64,000 bases of DNA from Sphingomonas sp. TREG-RG-20F-R18-01 (GCF_022662475.1 NZ_JAKNQQ010000011.1:1-64000); one strand, 5' to 3'; positions 50,382-59,463 are shown, numbered from the stretch's first letter. Notes: generated by a model from the sequence alone, not told the origin. Program-made: numbers and translations.

Positions 50382-50981
50382 CTACTGCTTAATCGTCCCG
50401 ACCGCGCATCCGTCCGGCACCGTCGCCCGTTCGATTGCGAGCTGCCGCATCCTTTCGTAGTCGACTCCCCACAAGCCCGCCCGCTGTGCTGCGGCCTTCT
50501 GCATCAGACCGACATAGGCCCCACCGGAGAACATCCGGTAGTCGACCGCATAGCCCTGAGCAACCATCGAGGCACCGACACTCGCCTTGTTCGCAGGGAA
50601 GCGACACGCCAAATTCAACCGGCCGTAGCTTTTGGGATCCGTCCGGCACTGATTTTCACGCCGCAATGCATAATCGAACATCGATACCGAGCAGTCCAAT
50701 CCACCGTCGCGCGCTGCCAGGCGCTGCAACGCATCCGTCGCTATCGCTTTGAGCTGCGGCCGATCATCATCCGGTGCATCGATACCGACGATCCGCACCC
50801 GGCCATTTGGGAACTCGACCGTATCTCCGTCGATGACCGTCGGCGTCGGCGAGATGAGATGCGTCTTCGCCGCTTCCGCAAGCTGCTCCTTGTTGTGCGA
50901 TATCGAGTAGATCGCGACGACCACGAAGGTCGCGCCCATCATCCACTTCTGATGACGTGGCACGCTCGGAAAGAGCTTCAT
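50382..50981 (-). CDS. Membrane-anchored thermonuclease-like (SNase) protein
   Basis: 199 residues. One N-terminal membrane helix (WMMGATFVVVAIYSI) then an SNase domain: VIDGDTVEFPNGRVRIVGIDAPD (49-71) with the Asp and Arg of the active site and an insert with CSVSMFDYALRRENQC. Found in many conjugative plasmids, probably acting on DNA in the periplasm. ATGA overlap with the primase-like gene upstream. Confidence 0.82.
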   Translation of the reverse strand: MKLFPSVPRHQKWMMGATFVVVAIYSISHNKEQLAEAAKTHLISPTPTVIDGDTVEFPNGRVRIVGIDAPDDDRPQLKAIATDALQRLAARDGGLDCSVSMFDYALRRENQCRTDPKSYGRLNLACRFPANKASVGASMVAQGYAVDYRMFSGGAYVGLMQKAAAQRAGLWGVDYERMRQLAIERATVPDGCAVGTIKQ

Positions 50982-51859
50982 ATCGTGCGTATTTCGCGCA
51001 GGAGATCGTTCCAGTCGCCTGCATGGGGCGGCAACTTGCTGACGAGTTGGCGGCCGTTGGCCGTCAAGTGCGGGGTGGCGCGCTCAATCGCGCGCGCCGC
51101 CTCGCCCCCATGCTGGCTGTAGATGACGACGGTGTGGATGCTCTCGGGGATAGCGATGGCCTGATATCGCTCGATCCCCAGCACCGGCCAGACGAACTGG
51201 CCGTCGCCGAGCATGTTCATCACGCTAGCGGCGTCCTCAACGCCTTCAGCGAGCCGCAGGATGCCGTCGACGGGGATGCCGCCCCAGCGTACCGCACCGC
51301 AGCCGGGATTGCCCAGCATCCGCTTGGGCTCGGCCATATCGGCTTTGCTGCGCCCGTCGGGGGACAGGAAGGTGCGATGGATCGCGATGACGCCGGTATC
51401 TTCCTCGATCGGCACGATCAGCGCCGGGGCGAACGCCTTGGCGGCACCCGCACCGCATTGGCAGCGCGGATCGAACCTGCCGACTACACCGGTAGGTACG
51501 ATCGCGCGCGATCGAAGATAGCGATCGGCGAGCGTCCCGGCGAAAGGCTCGGCATGGCGCCAAACGGCAAGGGCGACCTTGTTGAGGTCCGACTTGCTCT
51601 CCTGTCGTGTGCCGGGATCGTGATCGGTGGGAGCAAGTATCCTGCCGGATCGCAGCGCCGCCATGATCGCGTCGGCGGTACAGCCGGCGAAGCAATGGAA
51701 CAGGACGGCACGCTCGCCGACGCGGACGGACAGGCTCGCCGTGCTGTCGGCGTGCGCCGGACAACGACACATCGCCGATGCGCCATGCCATTTTCCGCCG
51801 AGCTGGCGAACGATGCGGTCGGCCTGTTCCTCGATCGTGGCGGTCTGACGTCCGGCCAT
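50978..51859 (-). CDS. CHC2-Toprim primase-like protein
   Basis: 293 residues. A CHC2-type zinc finger (CPAH at 33-36, CFAGC at 56-60), an intermediate helical region, and a Toprim domain with ILRLAEGVEDAASVMNM (acidic Glu) and VVIYSQHGG where DxD is usual. The expected DxD is degraded to YSQHG, so primase activity is doubtful. Plasmid primases prime the transferred strand in the recipient. Divergent from the 51952 gene. Confidence 0.78.
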   Translation of the reverse strand: MAGRQTATIEEQADRIVRQLGGKWHGASAMCRCPAHADSTASLSVRVGERAVLFHCFAGCTADAIMAALRSGRILAPTDHDPGTRQESKSDLNKVALAVWRHAEPFAGTLADRYLRSRAIVPTGVVGRFDPRCQCGAGAAKAFAPALIVPIEEDTGVIAIHRTFLSPDGRSKADMAEPKRMLGNPGCGAVRWGGIPVDGILRLAEGVEDAASVMNMLGDGQFVWPVLGIERYQAIAIPESIHTVVIYSQHGGEAARAIERATPHLTANGRQLVSKLPPHAGDWNDLLREIRTI

Positions 51860-51951
51860 CTAAGACACCCCCTCGTTGGAGAGGCATACTTGCTACCGGG
51901 GGCTGCCGCAAATCACCAGCGAAAAGGCATATAATCGCTTTGGGGAATCGA

Positions 51952-52239
51952 ATGGAATTGGAGCTGATACTTGAGCGCGAGCTGACGACGATGCGACCGC
52001 CTGGCGGAGCCCTGACCGACGTACACGTGTGCCAGCGTGACTCCGGTCAGTGGTATATCAACGTCCGCGTGAGCTGGCGCGGCACTGCGCTCTACCACGT
52101 CGGCCTTTACGACAAAAAGCGTATCCGACTGTATAAGAAGGCTTCCTCTGCCATTCGTCACATCGTTTTGGGCTATGGCTATGATGAGGTGATCCACGTC
52201 CACCCCTGCGCCGACGTGCACGACGAGAAGGCATTCTAA
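51952..52239 (+). CDS. Hypothetical 95-residue plasmid protein
   Basis: Starts at ATG 51952 after GGGGAA. Sequence (MELELILERELTTMRPPGG ... WYINVRVSWRGTALYHVGLYDKKRIRLYKKASSAIRHIV) suggests a small alpha-beta fold; family not recognised. A perfect TATAAT at 51930-51935 stands 16 bp upstream, rare in this GC-rich DNA, though no good -35 is paired with it. It lies between the primase-like gene and the secretion operon. Confidence 0.55.
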   Translation: MELELILERELTTMRPPGGALTDVHVCQRDSGQWYINVRVSWRGTALYHVGLYDKKRIRLYKKASSAIRHIVLGYGYDEVIHVHPCADVHDEKAF

Positions 52240-52317
52240 CGCGATAGACCGAAAGGTTCATTGTGAAGCTTTGGTCATTTTCCAGCTAGGCAGCGACAAA
52301 AACGGGATTTAGACTGT

Positions 52318-52335
52318 TTTCACGCAGGAGTGAAA
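52318..52335. promoter_or_regulatory. Inverted repeat upstream of the virB operon
   Basis: TTTCAC (52318-52323) and GTGAAA (52330-52335) around GCAGGA, about 100 bp before virB1 in a 196-bp gene-free stretch. A possible operator for the transfer operon; the regulator is unknown. Confidence 0.4.
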
Positions 52336-52435
52336 GCATGCGAAATCGCTTGCCCGTGTCCAGAAGGCTAATCGCCTCGGATGGCGCGTGGGCGAAGTCG
52401 GGAGTTCCTCTAGTCTCCTCGAATTCGGTGCGGTG

Positions 52436-53116
52436 ATGACGCTCCCGGCCGCAGTCGTCATGGGTCTCGCCGCGCAATGCGCGCCGAATGTTGCACCCAT
52501 GACCATCGCGGCGATCGTCCAGACGGAAAGCCAGGGCTTTGATCTGGCGATCAACGTCAACGGCCTCGGCCGAAAGGTGGCGCAGCCGACGAGCGTCGCA
52601 CAAGCGATCGAGATCGGCCGCAGCTACGTGGCACAGGGCTACTCGGTCGACCTTGGCCTAGGCCAGATCAACTCGCGGAACATGAAGGCCCTCGGACTGA
52701 CGTGGGACACCGTGTTCGATCCCTGCACAAACATCGCCGCGGCCGGGGCAGTGATCGCGGGCAACTATCACAAGGTCAGCGCCGGGCTTCATCCCGAACG
52801 GGCGCTGCGTATCGCCTTGTCCATGTACAACACCGGGTCGCAGTCGCGTGGCTTTGCGAACGGCTATGTCGGCCGTGTGGTCGGGAATGCCGGCATCTCC
52901 GACGGTATCCGACCAGTAGCGGTCAGGATCGCGGCGCTGACGCCCGCCGACGCCGGCAAGCCTGCGAGCGCAGCAGCGCAGCTCGCCGACCTCGTGGCAG
53001 AAAACACGTCCGAAGCGGGGCAGCGGCTGGCCGCCCCAATCCCACCGCCGCCATCGTGGGACGTGTTCGCGACGGCAGCTTACGCGCGAGCTCGCGCAGG
53101 AGGAGAAGACCGATGA
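52436..53116 (+). CDS. virB1: VirB1 lytic transglycosylase
   Basis: 226 residues from ATG 52436. The transglycosylase core has catalytic Glu31 in IVQTESQGFDLAINVNG, GLGQINSRNMKALGL and ALSMYNTGS, all typical. It opens peptidoglycan for the secretion channel. A C-terminal Pro-rich tail follows. First gene of the virB operon, overlapping virB2 by ATGA. Confidence 0.9.
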   Translation: MTLPAAVVMGLAAQCAPNVAPMTIAAIVQTESQGFDLAINVNGLGRKVAQPTSVAQAIEIGRSYVAQGYSVDLGLGQINSRNMKALGLTWDTVFDPCTNIAAAGAVIAGNYHKVSAGLHPERALRIALSMYNTGSQSRGFANGYVGRVVGNAGISDGIRPVAVRIAALTPADAGKPASAAAQLADLVAENTSEAGQRLAAPIPPPPSWDVFATAAYARARAGGEDR

Positions 53117-53478
53117 ACCTCGTATCGCTCGGCGCGCCGGCGCTTGCCCTTCGCTCGCATGTCACGGCCCGCGTGACGGCCATGACACCGCGGCAACGCA
53201 AGGTTGGCCGTCTCCTGACGCTGTTTGGTCTGGTGGCGCTTACATCGCTGCTCTCGGCCGAGCCGGCGTTCGCACAGAGCAACCTCGAAGGGTTCGGCAC
53301 GAAGGTGCTGGGTCTGCTGAGCAACGGCTTGTTGCGCACGATCGCGATCATTGCGCTCATCGCGGCCGGGCTCGGGTGGCTGACGGGTCGCGTCAACACT
53401 GGCGCGCTCGTCACCGTCGTCATCGGCATCGCGATCATCTTCTCGGCGCCGTGGATCGTGGACCAGATCGCCGGCTGA
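53113..53478 (+). CDS. virB2: VirB2 major pilin
   Basis: 121 residues with a long leader ending FAQS and two hydrophobic helices (TIAIIALIAAGLGWLTG, LVTVVIGIAIIFSAPWIVDQIAG), the VirB2/TrbC pilin layout. Forms the conjugative pilus. A long pre-sequence with TPRQRKVGRLLTLFGLVALTSLLSAEPAFA precedes the cleavage site. Confidence 0.88.
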   Translation: MNLVSLGAPALALRSHVTARVTAMTPRQRKVGRLLTLFGLVALTSLLSAEPAFAQSNLEGFGTKVLGLLSNGLLRTIAIIALIAAGLGWLTGRVNTGALVTVVIGIAIIFSAPWIVDQIAG

Positions 53479-53542
53479 CGTTGCCGGGGGCGGGCTGCTC
53501 TGCGCGGCCCGCCTCCGCCTGTATCGAGTGGAGTATGTAGGC

Positions 53543-53887
53543 GTGGAAGAGGACCGGGAGTTGATGGCACGCAATCCGCTGTTCCTGGCGGTGACGCGGC
53601 CTGCGCTGTTCGCCGGCGTGCCGATCGAGGCGGCGGTGGTCGTGCTGCTCGCCTCGGTCATCACGCTGATCGGGACGTCCAATCCCGTCTATGGTGCGGT
53701 CGTCGCCGCGGTGATGTTTGGCCTGTCGCGCCTCATCGTGCGCCATGACGTCAACGCCTTCCGGCTGATCTTCCTGTGGGGCCGCACCAAGGCGGCCAAC
53801 CGCAACCGCGTATTCTGGGGCGGGTCGAGCTACACTCCGCTCCCCCTCAAGGGCATCAAGCGCAAGGGGTTCGGCCGCAATGGCTAA
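53543..53887 (+). CDS. virB3: VirB3 inner-membrane component
   Basis: 114 residues from GTG 53543 (53528 GTG is the alternative). LMARNPLFLAVTRPALFAGVPIEAAVVVLL is the VirB3 start, followed by a second hydrophobic segment and RLIVRHDVNAFRLIFLW. Works with VirB4. Overlaps the virB4 start by 8 bp. Confidence 0.88.
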   Translation: MEEDRELMARNPLFLAVTRPALFAGVPIEAAVVVLLASVITLIGTSNPVYGAVVAAVMFGLSRLIVRHDVNAFRLIFLWGRTKAANRNRVFWGGSSYTPLPLKGIKRKGFGRNG

Positions 53888-56270
53888 GGCAAACCGCCTT
53901 TCCGATCAGGTGCCGATGAAAATCGCACTGAAGGAAGTGCTGCCGACCAAGTTCCTGCCATATGCGCGCCACGTCACCGACGAGGTGGTGGCACTCGATT
54001 CTGGCGCGATCATGCTGACGTTCGAGCTGCAGGGCCGTGCCTTTGAGACGGCCGACGTCCGCGATCTGAACGACTGGCACGCGAAACTCAACGTGATGCT
54101 GCGCAACCTCCACGACGATCGCCTGTCGATCTGGACGCATCTCGTCCGGTCGAGGGTGGAGCAATATCCGGGCGGCAACTTCCGCTCGCGCTTCGCCCGC
54201 GACCTCGATGCCGCCTACTTCGCGCGGATGAACAAGGAGCGGATGTTCATCAACCGCTTCTTCGTGACGCTGGTGCTGCGCCCGTCGATCCACGGCGCGG
54301 ACAAGCTCGTCCAGATCTTCAAGAACAAGACGAGGGCGAACACGGAAGCCGACGCGATCGACGCCGACCTGCTGGAGGCACTGGAGGACAAGGCGCGCGA
54401 TTTCGAGCGGCTGATGGATCGCTGCTCGCCGCGTCGACTGGCGATCTACGGTCACAACGGCCTCAAGTTTTCCGAGACAATGGAGGTGGCGGAGATGGTG
54501 ATGACGGGCCGGCATCGCCGCGTTCCCGTCATCCGCGGCCACCTGGGGAGTGCGCTGTACCGCCAGCGGGTGATCTTCGGTGGTGAGACGGTCGAGGTCC
54601 GTGACGCCGATCGCAGCGCCTTCGGTGGCATTTTCGGCATCCGCGAGTATCCGGCGTTCACAACCCCGCGGCAGTTCGAGTCCTTGCTGGCGGTCGATTT
54701 CAGCTTCGTGCTGACGCAATCCTTCACCTTCCTCGGTCGCGCCGCGGCGTCCGAACGGTTCCGGCTGCGGCAGAAGCAGATGGAGAATGCTGAGGATCGG
54801 GCCGTCAGCCAGATGCTCGATCTCGTCGACGCAGCGGACGATCTCATGTCCAACCGCTTCGTCCTCGGCGACCACCATTTCACGCTCGCGGTCTATGCGG
54901 AATCGCTCAAGGGCCTGCGCGACAATATGTCGATCGCTCGCGCCGCGCTCGCTGATACCGGCATGGTCGCTGCCCGCGAGGGGGCGGCGTTAGAGGCCGC
55001 CTATTGGAGTCAGCTCGTCGGCAATTTCGCGTGGCGAGCGCGGCCCGCACCGATCACGTCGCTCAACTTCGCGGCGTTCTCGCCTTTCCATACCTACCCG
55101 GCTGGGCTCGCGACCGGCAATCACTGGGGTGACGCGATTGCGCTGATGAAGACGAGCGCGCGAAGCCCCTATTTCTTCAGCTTCCACAAGCGGGACATCG
55201 GACACACGCTGATCGTCGGCCCGACCGGGGGCGGCAAGACGGTCATCGTCAACTTCCTCATGGCGCAGGCCGAGAAGACCGGCGCGCGACAGATCTTCAT
55301 CGACAAGGATCGCGGCGCGCAGATCTTCGTGCTGGCGTCGGGCGGCACGTACCTGACACTCGCCAATGGCGTACCGACGGGCTTTGCGCCGCTCAAAGCG
55401 CTGGAAAACACTGCGGAGGATCGGTCCTGGTTGTCGCTGTTTGTGCGGCAGCTCGTCAGGGCGGAAGGTCGCCCGATCACGGTTCAGGACGAGCGCCTGA
55501 TCGACGAGGGGATCGCTTCCGTGATGCGCCTTCCCCGCGAGGATCGATCGTTCGACGCGCTCCGCACGATGCTCGGCATGGCGGATGCTGGTGGCATCGG
55601 GGCGCGGCTCGAGAAGTGGACGACGCGCGGTTCGATGGGGTGGGTTTTCGACAACCCGTCGGACGAGCTGACGCTGGATGCGCGGTTCATTGGCTTCGAC
55701 ATGACGGACTTCCTCGACAATGCCGAGGTCCGGGCGCCGCTTATGCTCTACCTGTTCCATCGGATCGACAAGCTGTTGACCGGCGAGCGCACGATCATCG
55801 CGATCGACGAGTTCTGGAAAGCCCTCCAGGACGAGGCGTTCCGGGGCTTCGCACAGGACGGTCTCAAGACATTCCGCAAGCGCAACGCGATGATGGTGTT
55901 CGCCACGCAATCCCCAGCGGACGCGCTCAAGAGCGATATTGCACACTCGATCCTCGAACAGGTCGCGACACAGATCATGCTGCCGAACCCAAAGGGATCG
56001 CGGCGCGATTACGTCGAAGGGTTCTCTCTGACGGACGCCGAATACCAGCTCATCCGCGAAGATCTGTCGCCGGAGTCCCGCAAATTTCTCGTGAAGCAGG
56101 GCCATGACAGTGTCGTGGTCGAATTGGACCTGACCGGCCTCGATGACGAGCTGGCGGTGTTGTCCGGCCGTGCCGAGACAACGCCGATCGCCGTCGAGAC
56201 CGCCGCAGAGTTCGGTCCCGATCCGGCGGCCTGGCTGCCGATCTTCCACCAACGTCGACGCCCAAGCTGA
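53880..56270 (+). CDS. virB4: VirB4 ATPase
   Basis: 796 residues, full length for the family. Walker A GPTGGGKTV (447-455) and Walker B TIIAIDEFWKALQDEAF. Energises pilus assembly and substrate transfer at the inner membrane. The N-terminal half has the CagE/TrbE/VirB fold. Followed by the virB5 gene after 15 bp with GGAGGAGAAGGA. Confidence 0.94.
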   Translation: MAKANRLSDQVPMKIALKEVLPTKFLPYARHVTDEVVALDSGAIMLTFELQGRAFETADVRDLNDWHAKLNVMLRNLHDDRLSIWTHLVRSRVEQYPGGNFRSRFARDLDAAYFARMNKERMFINRFFVTLVLRPSIHGADKLVQIFKNKTRANTEADAIDADLLEALEDKARDFERLMDRCSPRRLAIYGHNGLKFSETMEVAEMVMTGRHRRVPVIRGHLGSALYRQRVIFGGETVEVRDADRSAFGGIFGIREYPAFTTPRQFESLLAVDFSFVLTQSFTFLGRAAASERFRLRQKQMENAEDRAVSQMLDLVDAADDLMSNRFVLGDHHFTLAVYAESLKGLRDNMSIARAALADTGMVAAREGAALEAAYWSQLVGNFAWRARPAPITSLNFAAFSPFHTYPAGLATGNHWGDAIALMKTSARSPYFFSFHKRDIGHTLIVGPTGGGKTVIVNFLMAQAEKTGARQIFIDKDRGAQIFVLASGGTYLTLANGVPTGFAPLKALENTAEDRSWLSLFVRQLVRAEGRPITVQDERLIDEGIASVMRLPREDRSFDALRTMLGMADAGGIGARLEKWTTRGSMGWVFDNPSDELTLDARFIGFDMTDFLDNAEVRAPLMLYLFHRIDKLLTGERTIIAIDEFWKALQDEAFRGFAQDGLKTFRKRNAMMVFATQSPADALKSDIAHSILEQVATQIMLPNPKGSRRDYVEGFSLTDAEYQLIREDLSPESRKFLVKQGHDSVVVELDLTGLDDELAVLSGRAETTPIAVETAAEFGPDPAAWLPIFHQRRRPS

Positions 56271-56285
56271 AGGAGGAGAAGGAAC

Positions 56286-57023
56286 ATGCGTAGCGTGAAA
56301 ATGACCGCCCGCCTGTTGGTCGGGATTGCCCTGTTGAGTACGAGCGCCGCGCACGCGCAGCTTGGCGGGATCGTGTTCGATCCGCGGGCTTTCGCTCAGC
56401 AGTTGCAGCAGCTCGAGCAGGCGCGGCAGCAGGTTCTAGCCGCCAAGACGCAGGTCGATCAGGGTTTGCAGCAGATCGCGCAGGCAAAGCAGCTCTACCA
56501 GAGCGTGAACGACGCGACCAACATCAGCAACATCGCCAACAGGCTGAAGTCGGACGCGCTGCGGACGAGCAACGTGTCGTCCTCGAACCTCGACGGGTTC
56601 ACGAGCGGGAACCTCGATGTCGTGGGTGGCCTGCGCGGCAAGGCGAACGAGGTCTATCGAGACCTGATGGGTCGCGTCCCGGCAGACGCAAGTGATGCGA
56701 GCCGCTCGGCCGCGGAGCAGGGTGCGCGCGAGGCAGCGGTGACGACCGGTCTGGCCGGTAACGTTGGCGACTCCGTTACGAGCAGACGGCAGGGTCTAGA
56801 GGAGCTGCGTAGCCGCTTCGCGACCGCCACCACGGCGTCAGAGCGGGCCGATATGTCGGCCCGGCTCCAGCTCGAGCAGGCCCAGATGATGAACGATCAG
56901 ATGGCCTTGCAGGCGGTGGATATCCAGCGCCGCGCAAAAGCCGAGGCGGATTACCAACGTTACCTCGCGTTTCAACAAGGTGAAACGAGCAAGCTCCTCA
57001 AGGAAGCAGGAGCCAACCCGTGA
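56286..57023 (+). CDS. virB5: VirB5/TrbJ-like minor pilin protein
   Basis: 245 residues with a signal peptide (ALLSTSAAHAQ) and a long Gln-rich coiled coil (FAQQLQQLEQARQQVLAAKTQ) characteristic of VirB5/TrbJ, which caps the pilus and helps recipient contact. The central Ser/Asn-rich part is variable. Ends in a GTGA overlap with the lipoprotein gene. Confidence 0.85.
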   Translation: MRSVKMTARLLVGIALLSTSAAHAQLGGIVFDPRAFAQQLQQLEQARQQVLAAKTQVDQGLQQIAQAKQLYQSVNDATNISNIANRLKSDALRTSNVSSSNLDGFTSGNLDVVGGLRGKANEVYRDLMGRVPADASDASRSAAEQGAREAAVTTGLAGNVGDSVTSRRQGLEELRSRFATATTASERADMSARLQLEQAQMMNDQMALQAVDIQRRAKAEADYQRYLAFQQGETSKLLKEAGANP

Positions 57024-57325
57024 TCGCCTCTCGCCTACTGATAACGGCGTGTCTCGCTCTTGCCGCTTGCGGGTCCGAGGGATCGTCATCCCAAGCCGGC
57101 GATCTACGTTCAGACTTTCCGCTGCAAACGGCGGATTACTACGTCCAGAACGCCGGCGAGCTGGCGAAGATGGATGGCATCTGCACTGCGTGGAAGGGGT
57201 CACAACGGCCACCTCTATCCTGGCCATCTGTGGTGGTGAGCAATTGCAATAACGTCGACGCTGCTAAAGGCATCCTAGTCCGTAAAACCGAACAGGATAA
57301 ATTGCTTAAAGAGGCCGGCAACTAA
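57020..57325 (+). CDS. EexN-like entry-exclusion lipoprotein
   Basis: 101 residues from GTG 57020. Signal with lipobox LALAAC gives a lipid-anchored Cys. The mature part has TADYYVQNAGELAKMDGICTAW and SNCNNVDAAKGI, spaced like the two-cysteine pattern of EexN proteins that block transfer between cells already holding the plasmid. Lies between virB5 and virB6, the usual place. Assignment from pattern and position. Confidence 0.65.
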   Translation: MIASRLLITACLALAACGSEGSSSQAGDLRSDFPLQTADYYVQNAGELAKMDGICTAWKGSQRPPLSWPSVVVSNCNNVDAAKGILVRKTEQDKLLKEAGN

Positions 57326-57351
57326 ACGCCAGAACGTCTTGGGAGCGGTCA

Positions 57352-58368
57352 ATGGGTTTCAACATCTATACGCAGATGTTCAATCTTTTGGACGGTGCTT
57401 TAGCGGGCGTTATCGCGACCTACGCTGGGATTGTTAGTTGGATATCCGGGCCTCTGCGTGTCGGAGTGACGATCTATATCATACTTCTTGGTTTCGCTAT
57501 TCTGCGGGGCGCCGTCGAGTACCCGTTTCGCGAGTTCGTCTACCGTGGGTTGAAGTTGGCCGCACTCGTCTTTGCCGTAACCACACTTTATGGTGCTTCC
57601 GTCGGCCTTCTTGCGATGAATGGCCTACCGCGTGAGGTTGCAAACGCCGTTGGCGCTACGGACGTGAATGGCCTTGGCGGCTTCTTTGACGGTATTCTGA
57701 AGACGTCGGCTCGCGCCATCGCCAAAATCGATCAAATAATTTACATACACACGCAGATGGCAGGAAAGAACCTGCTTGGTATTCCGAATAACTGGGATGA
57801 AATAATTGCTAGCAAGATAATAGAGGTTATTATCATGCTAGCGGCTCTTCTCGCTTCGGCTATTGGCTTTTCGATCTGTGCATTCGCACTGTTTGCGCTG
57901 GCATTGCTCGCAGCGGTTGGGCCGCTCTTCGTCGCCGCACTCCTCTTCGACTCAACGCGATCGTTCTTTTTTCAATGGCTCGGGAGCGTGGTGAATTACG
58001 TCATCCTCGTTGCCTTTGCGCTGCTAGTGACCGTCTTCATTGCCAACGCTGCCAATACGTTCATTGATGCAATCACCACCGACGATTCCCTCATCTTGGC
58101 ATCGGTGAAGGCCCTTGGCTTCTACGCACTAGGGTTTTTCTTCTTTCTGCAAATCCCGAGCATGGCGGCGGGGTTGGGCGGAGGCGGCGCATCACTGGCG
58201 ACGCAGTTTGCCAATGCGGCAACTGGCAACATCGCGCCAATGGCTGGCCGCGCATGGTCGGGCGCTCCGCAGCGCGCGATGGACCGCTTCCGGCGCAGCC
58301 GCGGCAGCGGGTCCGATAACGGCGGGGGTGGCGCCCGTGGCGGGTCGCTGACTCGCACCAATTACTAG
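57352..58368 (+). CDS. virB6: VirB6/TrbL polytopic channel protein
   Basis: 338 residues with about seven membrane segments, e.g. VGVTIYIILLGFAILRGAV, IIEVIIMLAALLASAIGFSICAFALFALALLAAVGPLFVAALLF, and the VirB6 signature around FQWLGSVVNYVI. The C terminus is Gly-rich and basic (RRSRGSGSDNGGGGARGG). Its DNA is less GC-rich and uses more varied codons than flanking virB genes. Confidence 0.9.
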   Translation: MGFNIYTQMFNLLDGALAGVIATYAGIVSWISGPLRVGVTIYIILLGFAILRGAVEYPFREFVYRGLKLAALVFAVTTLYGASVGLLAMNGLPREVANAVGATDVNGLGGFFDGILKTSARAIAKIDQIIYIHTQMAGKNLLGIPNNWDEIIASKIIEVIIMLAALLASAIGFSICAFALFALALLAAVGPLFVAALLFDSTRSFFFQWLGSVVNYVILVAFALLVTVFIANAANTFIDAITTDDSLILASVKALGFYALGFFFFLQIPSMAAGLGGGGASLATQFANAATGNIAPMAGRAWSGAPQRAMDRFRRSRGSGSDNGGGGARGGSLTRTNY

Positions 58369-58378
58369 GAGCATCGGC

Positions 58379-58768
58379 ATGAAGTTCGCACCCTTTCTAG
58401 CCATGGTTGCAACCATCGCGATGATCCCGACCATGCCGGGGGCTGCCGCGAAGGAGAACAAGCTCCCTCGCTGCACCGGTAAGCATCTGCGGCCAGCAAA
58501 CCTCTACGGAACGGTCCTCCCGACCATTCCTGATCGCGGGCTCACGCCTCCAGCGCCGGTCAGCAGCGGAGGTGTGCCACGTGGCACACCTAGCCCGCAG
58601 GGAGCAGCACCAGCCGCCCCGATACCTTCGCCGACCACCAACCTCTTCCCGCCCGCCAGCGCGACGCCAAACCCTCAGGGGCCGTCGTCCAGCAACGAGC
58701 GGGTGCCGGCGATCGGAGCGTCGCCGAGCGCAAGCGCGGCCCTCCCGACCTCTTATGCGAGCTGCTGA
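58379..58768 (+). CDS. Proline-rich exported protein in the virB7 position
   Basis: 129 residues: signal-like N terminus (FLAMVATIAMIPTMPGAAA) without a lipobox cysteine, then a Pro/Ser/Ala-rich tail and a terminal Cys (SYASC). Lies where virB7 belongs, but is longer and not a lipoprotein, so I leave it unnamed. A parS-like palindrome is embedded in its reading frame (GVPRGTPS). Confidence 0.6.
   Translation: MKFAPFLAMVATIAMIPTMPGAAAKENKLPRCTGKHLRPANLYGTVLPTIPDRGLTPPAPVSSGGVPRGTPSPQGAAPAAPIPSPTTNLFPPASATPNPQGPSSSNERVPAIGASPSASAALPTSYASC
58570..58591. repeat. parS-like palindrome, copy 5 (22 bp perfect)
   Basis: Core TGTGCCACGTGGCACA at 58573-58588 with three further paired bases on each side. 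Identical over 22 bp to copy 3. Within the coding sequence of the virB7-position gene. Confidence 0.6.
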
Positions 58769-58770
58769 CA

Positions 58771-59463
58771 ATGGCGATCGGCGTCAAAGACAACGACGAA
58801 GACCTCAAGAGCTATTTCGCGGAAGCGGAAGGCTGGGATCGTGACAGGTTCGTCACCGCTGCGCGCTCGCGGCGCGTCGCCTGGATAGTCGCGTCCGTGG
58901 CTATTGCGTTTGCGGCGATATGCGCTGCCGCAGTGTTGGCGCTCACGCCGTTGAAGACGGTCGTACCCTACGTCGTCACTGTCGATCGATCGACGGGTGC
59001 TACCGACGTCACCCAGGAGCTGCGCGGCGATAAGTCGATCACCTATGACGAGGCGATCCGGAAATACTTCCTGGCTGATTACGTCCGTTCGCGGGAGGGG
59101 TGGATTCCGCAGGCACGCGAAGAGTTCTTCCGCAAGGTGCTGGCGCTCTCAACGCGAGAGGAACAGGCGCGTTGGACGGCCTTCTACAAGAAGGACAATC
59201 CGGACTCTCCGCAAAATCAGCTCACCGCGAACGACGCGGTGTTTGTCGCGATCCGATCGGTCGCCTTCATATCGCCGAACGTCGCGCAGGTTCGCTTCGT
59301 GAAGCGCCTCGAACGCGATCAACAGGTGATCGAGACGCCGGCCATCGCGACCATCACTTTCGACGTGCTGTCCAAGCCTGAAACGGAATCTGGACGCTAC
59401 GCCAACCCGCTCGGTTTCCAGGTGAAGTCCTACCGAGCCGATGCGGAGGTGCCGACACGATGA
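58771..59463 (+). CDS. virB8: VirB8 assembly factor
   Basis: 230 residues: one membrane helix near residues 34-57 (VAWIVASVAIAFAAICAAAVLALTPL), then the periplasmic VirB8 domain (YVVTVDRSTGATD, YFLADYVRSREGW, VRFVKRLE). Nucleates the inner-membrane complex. ATGA overlap with virB9. Confidence 0.93.
   Translation: MAIGVKDNDEDLKSYFAEAEGWDRDRFVTAARSRRVAWIVASVAIAFAAICAAAVLALTPLKTVVPYVVTVDRSTGATDVTQELRGDKSITYDEAIRKYFLADYVRSREGWIPQAREEFFRKVLALSTREEQARWTAFYKKDNPDSPQNQLTANDAVFVAIRSVAFISPNVAQVRFVKRLERDQQVIETPAIATITFDVLSKPETESGRYANPLGFQVKSYRADAEVPTR

Noticed and set aside
54990..56354. 454-residue minus-strand open frame
   Set aside because: Antisense to virB4; no motif.
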